A model generated the notes under the pieces. The model made no database searches and was not told the origin of the DNA. It was given only the letters and a program-made list of their open reading frames with translations. A stretch of DNA of 64,000 nt from Glossina fuscipes (Eukaryota > Arthropoda > Insecta > Diptera > Glossinidae): contig NW_023998415.1 of the NCBI RefSeq assembly GCF_014805625.2, positions 25,154,727-25,218,726 on the forward strand. The letters run 5' to 3'. Shown here in pieces: positions 1-11,400 of this stretch. Position 1 is the first letter of the stretch, and the number at the start of each line of letters is the position of its first letter. A program made the position numbers and the translations under genes.

Positions 1-1139
1 ACTAATGGCAATCAGTTAGAGTGACAACCAGCATCATCACAAAATTTGATTTGTTTCACTATCATTGATGTTTATATTTACATCTTTATATATATATATT
101 ATGCATAATATATATGAATAAATGCATGTACGAGTGCCGTATATATGCATGCATATATGTGCGAGGGCGTTGTGCAATAGTTTTCCAGTTTTGCCAAAAC
201 CACTGCTACCATGAGACCAGAGTTTGAATTTGAGTGCATAATAATTTAATTTACCGTTGAATAAAACTTTGTTGATATTATATATATCAGGCAAACAAAC
301 AGCAGCATCAGAAGCAGTAGCAGCATCGAGCCATCGAGCAAAAAAAAAGGTAGAAAAATTTTTGTATAATTAGAACATTGATATATGAAAACATAACAAA
401 GCGAAGTAAAGTACAACACATCCAAACACACAAGCAAAGACAGAGAGAGAGAGAGTGAGAAAGAGAGAGTGGGAAGGAGAGAAGAAGAGAGTTTTTGGTT
501 AGAAGTTTGTTTACTTACATGACCACAAAAAGCATAAAAACAGTGGAGGGGGAGGAGATACTCATTCCGATATTTGCTAAAAGTTTTCCATTTGTTTCTT
601 TTTTTATTATTTTTTTATTAATGTTTTTTGGTGTTGAACTTTTGCTATGTGAGTGTTTTTTTCAATTGTCTGCAATGGGAATTATATGGTGAAACCACAA
701 GAGATGATTACTTAAATTTTTAAATAAATTTTTATTTTGCAAATTTTCTCTTATTCCTCCGCATCTTCAGCAGTTAACATATGCTTACCGCTATAGGCTA
801 TAGAAAGTTTTTCAATACACTTGTAAAACATTTGTTAAATCTCACAAGCGAGGCATTTTTCGCTATTAAAATTAAGTGAAATCTCTTTGTAGATAACGAC
901 GATTTCGAATGGAGTGTGGAATTAAAAAAAAGAAAAAAAAAATGTTGACATTTTTCCCGAATTGTACTAAGTATATGACGTAAGAAAGAGCTTTGCATGA
1001 AGATAGTTTTTATATTAAAATTACGCTGCGCTTTCGTTTTTAGGCCAAATTTCCATTTTCGTTGTTAATATATCGGCGAATAATTTCCATGGCTAATAAA
1101 GAGAAAGGATTTCTTTTTTAACTTGACTTTTTCCATTAA
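1..1139. other. AT-rich non-coding DNA, no gene seen
   Basis: No frame here looks like protein. The stretch holds short TA runs near 90-130, A-rich and T-rich tracts, and a GA-rich tract listed separately. The short open frames are interrupted by homopolymers and show no domain I recognise. It is best read as intron or intergenic DNA. Confidence 0.6.
441..491. repeat. GA-rich simple repeat
   Basis: An imperfect purine tract of GAGA and GAAGA units on the plus strand. In flies such tracts can bind GAGA factor, but nothing else here marks a regulatory element, so this is only called a simple repeat. Confidence 0.8.
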
Positions 1140-1179
1140 CATATGTCTTCTTCAAGGGCGGCAACCCTTCTCGAACATT

Positions 1180-1569
1180 TCAACGGCCCTTCCTCATCGG
1201 GAGGTTCGCTAACAAATAATAATCGCAACTAGATACTAGAACCACAGAATAGGGTGGGCGGAGCAGCAATTCGTAATAGAATTCAAGCAACTTTGCCGTA
1301 GTGTCAGACCAGACGGAGGACGCAGCCAATTTTTTTGTGTAAACACCTTTAGGATGTCAGCCATATGTTGCAATTTCATTTTTCGATAATCGAAAACCAT
1401 TTTCAAGATTTTGTTGATGTTTATCAATGGAATCATCCATTGAAGCCAATGACTTTGACTTTGAACTGTTTGTCCTCATGAGAGATGCAATGTTTAATGG
1501 ACCCATAAATATAATAAAAGTAGTCAGACTAAAATCGCTATTACTGGTAAACAAATGACCGAACAACAT
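1180..1569 (-). pseudogene. Decayed open frame with a SANT-like start motif, family uncertain
   Basis: On the minus strand one frame runs for about 130 codons from an ATG at 1569 to a stop at 1180, with a single internal stop at 1357-1359. The first half is Ser/Thr/Asn rich and looks like an unstructured linker. Just after the internal stop is the segment VWSDTTAKLLEFYYEL, which resembles the first helix of MYB/SANT-like or MADF DNA-binding domains (Trp, acidic residue, then Leu-Leu and an aromatic). The rest of such a domain is not visible. A long nearly open frame is unusual in DNA this AT-rich, so it may be a remnant of a transposon-linked DNA-binding gene. No function is assigned. Confidence 0.22.
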
Positions 1570-2898
1570 GAAATATTAACGGATATCATTAAAAAGTTGA
1601 AAAATAATATGAAAAATGCTTAACCCCGCTATGTTACTAACCTTGAGTGTACACGCTTGATTAGACGGATTGTTCTATAAATTGCTTACATTCATTACGG
1701 CAGGACGTGCTTATATCAGTCCGTCTTTCCGTTTCTAAAGCTTAGGCATATGAGCTGAAAATTTGACCTCTTTCTTGCTAACATTCACCGAGATATGAAG
1801 CTGAAATTTAGTTTTAACCTTAGATTAGCAAATTGAAAAGAAAGATGGGAATAAACGAAAATTTAAGTATAATTTTCTCGATAGTTTTCAAATTACGATC
1901 GACTTTAGCATAAATCAAGGAGAGGTTTTAATCCATTCGCGCTCCTCTTAATTGTATCATCAAGGGAAAAATTCGTCTAATTCTAGTCAAGTTACATAAG
2001 GCGTTGGAGAATTAATGCAGAGAAATAAATATGGTTAAGTAAATTTTGAAATTCAGCGAAATTTATCCATAGGATACAGGAGTGTACCGTGCATCGGATG
2101 AAATAGTTGTTGTGTTTTTAGTTTTTCAACCAAGCCAAGAGAGATAGGTACTAAAAGGGTGCTCTACAAACCGAAAGTAATTTATTTCTTGTTGTTTCTA
2201 CCTATGTTTTCACTTTTCATTTCAAAAGTAATTTAATATAAACACTTTATTAAATTATTTTTACAACCTAAAGGTAAACAACTTGAAAGAATTTCCTATA
2301 TATATATGTGGTACAGATTTTGAGAGAAGAGACTGTTACATGCATTTTTTTGTTGTTGTTTTTTTTTTTCGATTATTTACCTTATTTTCAATGATGATGT
2401 GAGTACGTGCTTGTGTGTTTTCATTCATCAATAGACATTTAATTAAACTTAAATAATTGATATAGCACATGTTTGTATACAAAATAAACCACAAAATCCG
2501 AAGACAAAAATGCAAACATTTGATGTAACATGTTTTAATTACAGCAAATTGTGTCTTTTTTCCTTCCCCTTCCTCTTCCCTTTATCCCCGTATAAGACGG
2601 AAGGTTTAAATTGAGTCTATTTCAATATTCGATATGCGATGAAAAAATGCGGATGATGTAAGTAAAGGAAGGTGAAGCACACATTGTGAAATGAATAAGG
2701 AAGCTGTGTTCACCTTGAGCTTGGAAGATTGTGAACATCGGAATATCTACTTTCCCGTAACCAATAGTTTTAAGCTGCCCGTCCTGGTGACGTCTACAAA
2801 ATGAGAAGACGAGATTTGACAACTACAGGACCTACATTAATCTTCATACTTTTGCCCCTGATACCGTTACCGGTGGGAAAGAGGTGGGGGGTGAGGCG

Positions 2899-2943
2899 GA
2901 GAGAGAAAGAGAGAAAGAGAGAGAAAGAGAGAAAGAGAGAAAG
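2899..2943. repeat. (GAGAAA)n simple repeat
   Basis: Tandem GAGAAA/GAAAGA units on the plus strand. The reading frames through it give Arg/Lys/Glu or Ser/Leu/Phe runs and are not genes. Confidence 0.85.
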
Positions 2944-4525
2944 ATGTTCGCTTTCACCAATCGAGCATCCCGTACAGCAATGACAACCCGCCATTTCTAA
3001 ATTAAAAGTACGATGTACCGCGCTGCTCCGCTGAAGTGGTTGGCGTATAACTCCTTCAAACGCTTTATATTGCGTTCATAACAATTTTGCCATAGAGGCA
3101 ATGAAATAGTCGCAATTATTGGTTAAAGGGTAAAAATTTGTTGCTTCAAAAAAAATACACATATTAGATCTGCGGGAAAGTTTCCTCCGTTCCGATTGCA
3201 ACAAGTTCGAACAAGTTACGTATTTGTCTCACTCTCTTTATCGCCTATAATCTCGCAAATAAATTAAAACGAACATGATTGGTGTCAGTACTAAGTGCGA
3301 TGCGATCGTTTACCTATGGCTATGGAGTAAAATTCTTTTTCGATTAGATCGGAGATTGCGGAAATGCTCAAGAAACCATTTCGGACTAGGATTTTGTTTT
3401 ATTCAAAAAACGGATAGAACTTTTCGGTAAATGTATTATAAATGCTCGGAAATCGAATGTAAAGTGCTTTCCCCCTAAGATTTCTGTGGAAAAGATAAAA
3501 ATCCTCTTACTTTCTTTTGTAGTTACGCTCTTTACATTGTCGAATTTGTGATTCAATTTCAGTGCATTTTGAGTTTTAAGATCTTTAATGTCCTATGTTG
3601 GTTTGTTTCGAGACATATTAAAATGGAAATGGTTCCGTTGCCATTTATTGTCGGTATTAAGAGAGAGTTGTTACTAAATTAATGGTCGGGCAGCCATGAA
3701 AATTTGACACATTTCGAACATAAGGTTAGCGCTATTGAAAACTCAAATTTGACGCTGATAGGTCGAAGCAGCGATTTCAATAAGTCAACCTACACATCGC
3801 ACATTCGTACAGTCATTTACTTATTGCAGGCATTCCTTAATAATGCTCTCGTTTAATCCATAGTTAACAGGTAAGAGAGTAGATGAATGGTTTAAATTTT
3901 GCTATCAAAACAAATGAACAGACCTAAATCGAGTAACAATCACATGGTAATTAAAAATATACACATTCATATGATTCCTGGATGTTACAAAAGCGCTTAC
4001 AATTCTAACACACAATAATCGTTCTGTGGTGGTCATCGAAAAGAATAAAAAAAAAGAAATTTTTTTTGGGATTTAACTGAAACTTTTTTTTAAGCAACAT
4101 TTGTATTTGTTATACCTACCACAGATTTGACAAATGCTTACAATATATGGAATAACGCATCAATGACTTTTTAAAACATCAATAGAGCGTACGTTCAGGC
4201 TCGATTGCCTTCGATAGGTGCGACAATGGCCTGTGAGAGTATAATTTGCAGTAATCAAGTACAAATCGATTGCACGTATTTATATAAGAAGCACTTTAAG
4301 AATTGTTAAGAAAAAATGCGTTAATAATTGCTCGCTTACCTTTAATGCACTTTAGTTTAATCATTTGTAACATGTTACTTATTTAAAGGTTAACCAAAAA
4401 GCAACTAATTCGACGTTATATTACGGTATTATAACTTCTCTTATTTGTGTGGTACTACTCGCATATATATATATTATAAGATATATAGTACTATTAGATT
4501 CAATAATGACAAATGAGGCGATCGT

Positions 4526-4550
4526 CATTACATTACGTTACATTACATTG
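4526..4550. repeat. (CATTA)n pentanucleotide repeat
   Basis: Five imperfect CATTA units with one CGTTA variant. It is a short microsatellite without other context. Confidence 0.7.
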
Positions 4551-5227
4551 CATACATATGCAAAAAACTCTCCTTTATATAACGTGAAAATTGTTCAAAT
4601 GGTTGTAAAACGGGTTCTAAAATGATTTTAGTAACAATCCGATGTCTATGTCTGCCACATAAATTGTCTGTCTATGCATCCTCTCAAGAAGGATGCGATG
4701 TCCTTTCTCTTTGCATATTAGCAAAGATTAATAATAATAACTAGTGAAACATCTTTATCTGACCGTTTCCGTACTCTGAGTATTTCGAAGCATTTTACTT
4801 GTTTACATTTGTATAAACGTTAACCTTTGCCAGATGCACGTTCAGCTCTAGTTTTAATTTTGGTAATTGCGTTTCATATGTAAATCATTTTGCAACATTT
4901 TCCCATTATTTCATTGCTTCTCATATACCTTTAACTACTTCACATAGATGCTTACATTTTACCTCGGCTCTTAATCACATAATTAAATTATTTACTTCCT
5001 ATTTATGTCCCTTGCGTAGATATAACAAATAATTGAAGTCATTTTCACGAAAGACATTTTGTTGATATATTTCGTCCATTTTTCTTAAACACTATTAACC
5101 GGCAATTTTTCCAAGTCGCACTTGATATATGACATACGTCAGCATTAGTAAAATTTGACCATAATTTAAATTAAATTTGGGAGGTAAAAACTATTTAACA
5201 GGTTCCGGTGTAGTGCTCTTAAGTAAA

Positions 5228-5328
5228 GGCGGAAGGAGAAGAAGAAAAGGAAAGAAAGAAAAAAAAACTTGGAAAAAAGGGGAAAAGAAGAAGAGGAAGA
5301 GAGAGAGAGAGAGAAAAGAGAAAAGAGA
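5228..5328. repeat. Purine-rich GA/AAG tract
   Basis: About 100 bases almost purely of A and G on the plus strand, including GAGAGAGA and GAAGAAG blocks. Translations are Lys/Arg/Glu or Phe/Ser/Leu runs, so the two overlapping open frames here are rejected as genes. Confidence 0.85.
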
Positions 5329-5604
5329 TCAACTACAAAAAGAGAACTTTTCCTGTTTCTATAATTATCAGTGAAACTAAAGAAGCTTTCACTTAAAGCT
5401 AACATATATGCAAACAGGTATCCATTGACATGTCAACATGTCATGCAACAGCAGCTGAAAAACTTTTTGGTCGGTTACTCGTTGATGTGTTACTAGAAGA
5501 GCGCAACCGCCCTTTTACAACTGATCTCACTCTATTCTTCCTCTTCTTTGTCGTACTCATGCATTTAATGGAGTTTTTGGAGTTTACTTCTGCGGATTGT
5601 AAAG

Positions 5605-6052
5605 GTATTGGGAAAAGAAAAATTATGACTCAATTATAGCGCTGGGTAGGCGTGGCAAAGTGTTCCCATTTTTGCACAGATACTAACGCATCGTCCATAT
5701 GGTATACATTTACATTTGTGCCTTGCGTAGTGTTTGTGAGTAGTGAGAAAAAAAACCGTTTTTTGTTTTTTCTTTGAAAAACAGAGATGTTCTCACTTTA
5801 CGTTGCATTGTAGGCGTACCATTCAGGCGATTTGGCTTCTTTTTGACGCCATTCTGCGTGCAAGAACTTCCAATGTTTCTCACAAATTTGAAGTCGATGG
5901 CTTCATTTTAGCGATTAGGAGAATTTTCACAACAGACATTGCACAGACGAACAGACGAACATATGCAAGAATATATATATATATATATATATATATACTT
6001 TGGAAGGTCTCTGAGGCTTCCTTCTGGGCGTTGCGAACGTGTTAATAAAATG
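5605..6052 (+). repeat. Dispersed repeat family A, copy 1
   Basis: This copy aligns by eye with 14305-14785 along most of its length: 'aaattatgactcaa', then 'gggtaggcgtgg', the shared core GCGTGCAAGAACTTCC with 'aatttgaagtcgatgg', then a CAGACGAACAGACGAACA block. It closes with 'gggcgttgcgaacg' near 6030. The layout of a GC-richer core, a CAGACGGACAGACGG block and a final GGTATAAAA-type end resembles the short non-autonomous DINE-1/Helitron-like repeats common in flies. That family link is inference. The homologous peptide seen in the open frames of copies 1 and 2 reflects shared repeat DNA, not a gene. A pure TA tract is expanded within it. Confidence 0.75.
5971..5997. repeat. (TA)n microsatellite inside repeat copy 1
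   Basis: About 13 uninterrupted AT units directly after the CAGACGAACAGACGAACA block. Sister copies have only a short 'aagagtatatctac' or 'aggaatatatatgc' at the equivalent place, so the tract grew inside the repeat. Confidence 0.9.
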
Positions 6053-7430
6053 AGTATGAAAAAAGACAGAGAACGTAGAGAAACATTAAATTTTTTAAAT
6101 GAAACGAGAAGCCTCATAAAGGTCTTATTGGGCTCGTTGGCTCGAGCCAGTGATATTTGCATATATATTTTAATGGATTCGTTTTATTTTAATACTTTCC
6201 TTAACGCCCTACAATTTATTGCGACATTCAATTGCTATTAGGTTAGCATAGCTATATATTGCTTTAGCTATATTTGGAAATTGTCATGATAAGCATATTT
6301 TTTGTGAATGTTTCGTTTGCACGTTTGTTTTGGGAAACTGCTTTTCATGTTATGTAAAATGTTCTGTTTGCGGAAATTGCCTCTTAACCAATTCAATTTA
6401 TTATTCATATTTTCCTTATGTTCGGGGTTTTCTAGGCAAAAGTTGGATGGATACATTGACTATCAAAATGTGTTCAGTTTCAATATTGAATTTTATTCTT
6501 TCAATTGCTTTTCTCTTTACTTGTGAACTTCAACTGCAATAAAAACATATGAATAATAAAATATTGTAACAGTTTCCATGTTATATGAACGCTTAAAAAG
6601 AGAGGAGACGACAAGTTTATAAAGAACGTATTTATATATGCAAGATTTTAAATTCAATCATATTCGTCTTCAATGTTTCTTAAGATGAAATTTCAAGATG
6701 AAATTTGTTTTCAAGATGAAAACAATAAAGGAGAAAAACAATGGTCGGCAAGACGTCGTCAAGCCCATGGCGATATTCAAGACCATCAGAATGAAGAAAA
6801 AGAAAAACGTATATACATACGGTTTTAATCGACTTCTTTCATACTCATTACTCGGTCTATCTTCTCTTTTTTTTTTTTTTTTTTTTTTTTTGATTTCTCA
6901 AACACATAGTGAATAAAAACAAAAAGAAAACTAATTAAGGTTTAAACGAAAAATATTTTAAGAGAACTGTAATTAATTGCGTGATAGGTTAGCGATGCTA
7001 CAGTCTGACTGAACTAGAATCAGAAAAACAAACTTTCAGCAAAATAATTGCAACGTTCCAACGCTTAGAAGGCGATATTGTTTCCATACAGTTGCTTAAA
7101 ATCCGAGTATAAGCACAAGCTTAATAAATACTTTACGGGTTTTATGATATTTGTGCGAAAGCAGAAAATCAATTGCGAACAATGTCTTAATTTCGCTAAG
7201 AAAAAAGGCATAATGGCAGTGTATTCTAATAGTGAATTGTGTTTGGCTTGGCGCAGTTCTTTAAAAGCTCGCAGTTAATTTGTGTACATAATAATACGGT
7301 AAAAATCTATTCGCTCGATATATTGATATCGTGTATCGATTGTATCGCATACGTCATAACGCATTATACTCAACTAAAACTTTCCATGAGTGATACGATA
7401 CTCTCAGTGTGCTTATATATCAGTATATAG
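6053..7430. other. AT-rich non-coding DNA, no gene seen
   Basis: Open frames of up to about 70 codons occur but are Phe/Asn/Lys-rich with no domain signature. There is a short tandem of 'tcaagatgaaat' units near 6685-6720 and a T25 tract at 6867-6891. Confidence 0.55.
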
Positions 7431-7484
7431 TGAAGAAGTATATATGTACATGAGCAAAGACAAAATGCAGATTTGATTCACAGA

Positions 7485-7652
7485 ATGAACCGGAAATTTG
7501 CCCTCAATCACTCGAGCGAGCACTACATCAGAGAAAAGAAGAAATTTGAGAAAAAGTTCGATGCTCTCGACAAGAGAGCGATCGAGACCAATTATCGTAG
7601 AACAAAATTGATATCGCTTCTCAGATGGATCAGAAGTATGTATGATATATAG
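7485..7652 (+). CDS. Short charged open frame, unrecognised
   Basis: A 55-residue frame starts at an ATG at 7485; the frame is open about 50 bases further upstream. Composition is balanced and strongly charged, with the segment REKKKFEKKFDALDKRAIE predicted as a helix. It is free of the homopolymers that make most open frames here. It could be a scrap of a retroelement (Penelope-like or LTR) or chance. No catalytic or binding motif is visible, and no splice signals clearly bound it. Confidence 0.18.
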   Translation: MNRKFALNHSSEHYIREKKKFEKKFDALDKRAIETNYRRTKLISLLRWIRSMYDI

Positions 7653-8325
7653 ACTCATTAAATTTAAGGCTCATTAGAATTTATAATGATATTATAAATT
7701 TGACATATGTACCATATCGTCTGTGGCGAATAAGAAAATTGTGTTCAAACCTTTTTAGGCTTCTTTTTTAGACTATTTTGAAAGTTTATGAAAACTTTTG
7801 TTTTCCACTCTATTGACACATAAGTAATTCCTTATGCACTTGTCTAATTGCGTGGATATTACACCTGGCAACTTGACATACTTAGGTAGTGTTGTTTTAT
7901 TTACTTGAAATATTTTATTAAATTAATTCACAAGACTTTTAATGTTGTTGAAAGTCGTCTTTTAGTAAATATCTTGACATAAATGACTGGACAAATATGA
8001 TATCGTCTTTTCATAAATAGTAATAACAATCTAACGATTATTGTGGGTTCTTGCGGAAAGTTTCATCAAGTTTTACGGTTAGTTGGGTTAGTTTACATAT
8101 ATCTAGCCTATGCAGGGATTTGATTAAAATTTCTTTCCATCTTCGCTCCTTCTTTCAGCTATTTCTCGGCAGGTGTTGAAAATATCCTGTTAAGCGTGCC
8201 ATTGCTTTGTCAATTGATTAAAAACACTTTCGACATAAACTTATTTCGACCTTTCGCAACAAAGAGATAATAGGTGAGCAGGGGAGCAGATCTGAAGGGT
8301 TGTCCTGACGAAAGCTGATTTTCTT
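7653..8325. other. AT-rich non-coding DNA, no gene seen
   Basis: No exon, RNA gene or recognisable transposon. T-rich and A-rich patches only. Confidence 0.5.
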
Positions 8326-8329
8326 TACA

Positions 8330-8473
8330 ATGGTACTCTGCTGTTATTATTTTACTGCTTTACAGGTAACTGTAAACTTTTTGGGCGATTTTGATTACTT
8401 GGAAGTTGAAGTGCCGGGCTTACCTCTCTCAGCGGGTTTAACCGGAGTTGCTGAATACAGTAGTAAGACTTAA
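8330..8473 (+). CDS. Possible small exon or short ORF behind a splice-acceptor-like site
   Basis: An ATG at 8330 opens 47 codons ending TAA at 8471-8473. Within it, TTTACTGCTTTACAG ends at 8365 and looks like a 3' splice site. The 35 codons after that site are compositionally protein-like (segments VTVNFLGDFDYLEVEVPG and LPLSAGLTGVAEYSSKT) and unlike surrounding translations. It might be a terminal exon of a plus-strand gene, a transposon scrap, or chance. Because the acceptor is followed by GTAACT, a weak recursive splice site is another reading. I recognise no protein family. Confidence 0.22.
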   Translation: MVLCCYYFTALQVTVNFLGDFDYLEVEVPGLPLSAGLTGVAEYSSKT

Positions 8474-8479
8474 ACCTCA

Positions 8480-11400
8480 TCTCTTACGTTAAATATAGGT
8501 TTAGAATCTGCACCGGAAAGCGGACTCGAAACTTTTCTTATCTAACCAGAACGTCCATTTTGCCAATAACTTCCTCATACCTAAGGCAATGTGCAGTTCA
8601 TAGCAAACATTATACTAAAATATTTATTGAATCCATTTCTAATTTTAGTGCAAAAATAAAGGTGATGACGGACGGTCTTACAAACATAGCGAGAATAAGT
8701 GAAAAACTATAACGAACTTCGGATTGTTGTAAACGTCTATAACGTCACCCACAAATCGACGAGTGGACCGATTGAACGATTGACGTTAGCATAATTACTG
8801 GCTATCGAGAGTGCATTCTCTAGTTAATATAATCTTGTTACTTACAGTATTTTTATGGCTATCATGTAGCAACACATACGGTCGAACCATAACGATAATC
8901 TTTGGCGCTTCATGACACTGACTAACTAGTTTTTTGGAGGCAATCCTTCATCTCTTAAGTTTTTGTGTATGACAATGACAATGGGCCATGTTAGCTGGAA
9001 GAAGAAAGGTCGGGAGAGTGTGATAATAAAACGCCTATCGTTCTCATTTAATTGTTTTACGCATATCGCAGTCGTTTTTTCCTTAATGATTGGCTTAACC
9101 GTGTCTTCGTTCTGAAAAGAGCTATCGAAGATTTCAGCTTTGCAAGCGACGTTAGAAGTTTTCCTTTCTGTCCTTTGCTCTTCCAATATATGTCAATTTT
9201 TTTTACTATCATTTGTCACGTTTCAGAAGCGTTTTCCTTCCAAATAAGCAGGAGAACTGACGTTCTCCACATTTGATCTTTTTTATTTTCTTCTCTAACA
9301 TGGGACGCAGTTTAATCAAAATTCTAGGAAATTATTGTTTATACACACTTTATCGGGGTAAATTATATATATACCGGTTGCGTAAACCTGAAATGTGGCA
9401 CTTGCACATGGAGAAGTTACATGAAAAGAAGGAAACTCAAGCGCCGTCTCATAGAAATACCGATAACGTCTCGTTTGCGCGCCTGCTATACATGCAGTGA
9501 TTTTCATTGCGAATACCTTTCGCGCAATTTGCTTTTCCGAATTTTGCGAGTCTTGTTAATGATGTTTTTGCCCGTTCTATTGACACCATAGGTCAGATGT
9601 CCTGGACATCTTCTAGATCCCTTCAATACGTCTCATAAATATCCGGAAAGGTACTCAGTTCTTGACAAGGATTCATAACCGATAAATCGGTTCATGAGGA
9701 ATACTTTTCTATACTGGACTGAAATACTTCCTCGTTCTTTACTGCATCTATATGAGGCCTTTTTAGCATAAGAGACGCACGCACAGACGCCATGGGCGAA
9801 TTAATGGACATATTGCGATTTGCGTTTTTATAAAATTAAGTAAATTGATATCATTGTTTGTAGAAAATCTTTCGCAAACTTTTTGTTTTTGTTTTTGTTT
9901 TTTTTTTCTTAAAAATACTTGTATTTTCACTTACCTAAGAGTGTGAATGTATAATGTAACAAGTGAAAGAAGAAATTCAAGACAAATTTAAAACGAATCT
10001 CGGGTAACCGCTATCTTTCCAAGATAATATATGTAGACATTGAAAACTTTGTATCTATAATGTATCGTCAGTTATTGATTGATAAAATGAAATGAAATTT
10101 TAGAAACAAATTTTTTTTCTGTTTCGTTGTAAGGTGGCGCCGATCTCTTGCCTATACCTAGAGGTTTGTAATCGTATTACACATATTGTGGCTTAAGGTG
10201 TGAACCTAAGTTATTTAATCAGCGACTTCATATATGTAATATTGACATTTTCAACCAATATTTAAGTAAATCTGTTACAAACATATATACATATGTGCAA
10301 GTGTTTGTGCATGTATAGGATTATATGTGCATACCTTGTACTTACTTTCGCTGCCTATTTCCGATTGTTGCCAATGAAATGACGAAATTAGAATATGCGA
10401 GCCTTTGCAGATACGTATGCAAACGGCAATGCGTACATAATATAAGTCCAGTTTAGAAACAAAGTGTTTTTCTTTAAATATACTTAGATACATACAGTTG
10501 AACCTGTTTTTATGCGGTACTTTTTCTTTATGCACTTTCTATTTGTGCGATTTGTTTTGGGCAACATTTTTTAATGCGGCGCATTAATATGTGTAGAGGT
10601 GCAAGGGAGGGAGGGTTGGAGAGCGAAAAAGAATACACTCGTTTTGGACTACGACAAGTCATTTTGAATTATTTATTCATTTACTTATTTACGTGATCAA
10701 TGAGCCAAGGGACTTTCGTCTATTCACGTAACACAAGTGAGAAAGGGAAAGAAAAAGCGAGGTAATGGTGGCCGCAGTCTAGTGGGTGTTTGCCCAATCG
10801 CTACCAACTGAGTGCTCACTACAATTGCAATCAAAGTAGACTGTAAGGCACCGTGATTTGAAGAGGCAGACATGAACTTCATCGTCGCGACTCTTACCTA
10901 TTCGCCTACTCATGCGGATTGTGCGTATTTAGTAGTAGATTAGTATCTGTGCGTTTAAAATTGAAAATTAAGTTTCCTTTCAGTGTTGCCATGTGTAATT
11001 TAATCATTTGAAAAGCGCTTTCTCACTATGTACTAAAGCTTGGTTACAATTTCTAAGGGACACGTTTTTTATACGGTCCCTCCCTTTCCCACGTATAAAA
11101 TATTTCCTTTCTATGAACGGTTTTTTCGTTTTGACTCCCTATCTCCGCACAAAAATTAGTTTACTTGTACTTTTATGCACATATACAAACAATCCATGCA
11201 TCTCATAAAATGTATGTTATGTACGCTTGTCAGTCTACAAGTAGTAGTCAAATGTCAAGTGCTATCGAAAGAACATGGTTTAGATTTTTAAGAGTTTTTT
11301 ATTAGAAATATTCCAAAGCAGACTAAAACTGAATATTAATTTCGTTTTCTTTACTTTCTGGTTTTCTTAATAACACGTTTGATTATTAAGTTTTGATCTC

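Larger units (their letters stand above)
1640..5600. other. AT-rich non-coding DNA, no gene seen
   Basis: No convincing exon, RNA gene or intact transposon was found. Around 1660-1810 there is a stretch with text resembling the reverse of the satellite-like repeats described elsewhere (a GTCCGTCTTTCCG motif followed by a 'gagatatgaag' motif), too diverged to bound. Purine tracts and a short CATTA repeat are listed separately. Confidence 0.55.

Noticed and set aside
3850..3880. AACAGGTAAGAG as a recursive splice site
   Set aside because: There is no pyrimidine tract before the AG.
5743..6045. 100-codon frame similar to one at 14490-14678 (shared ARTSNVS-type peptide)
   Set aside because: The peptide similarity follows from two copies of the same non-coding repeat; other copies do not keep the frame.
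9928..9975. Minus-strand juxtaposed splice-site pair (CTCTTAG then GTAAGTG)
   Set aside because: The pyrimidine tract is weak and no clear branch word is at a good distance; likely chance in so long a sequence.
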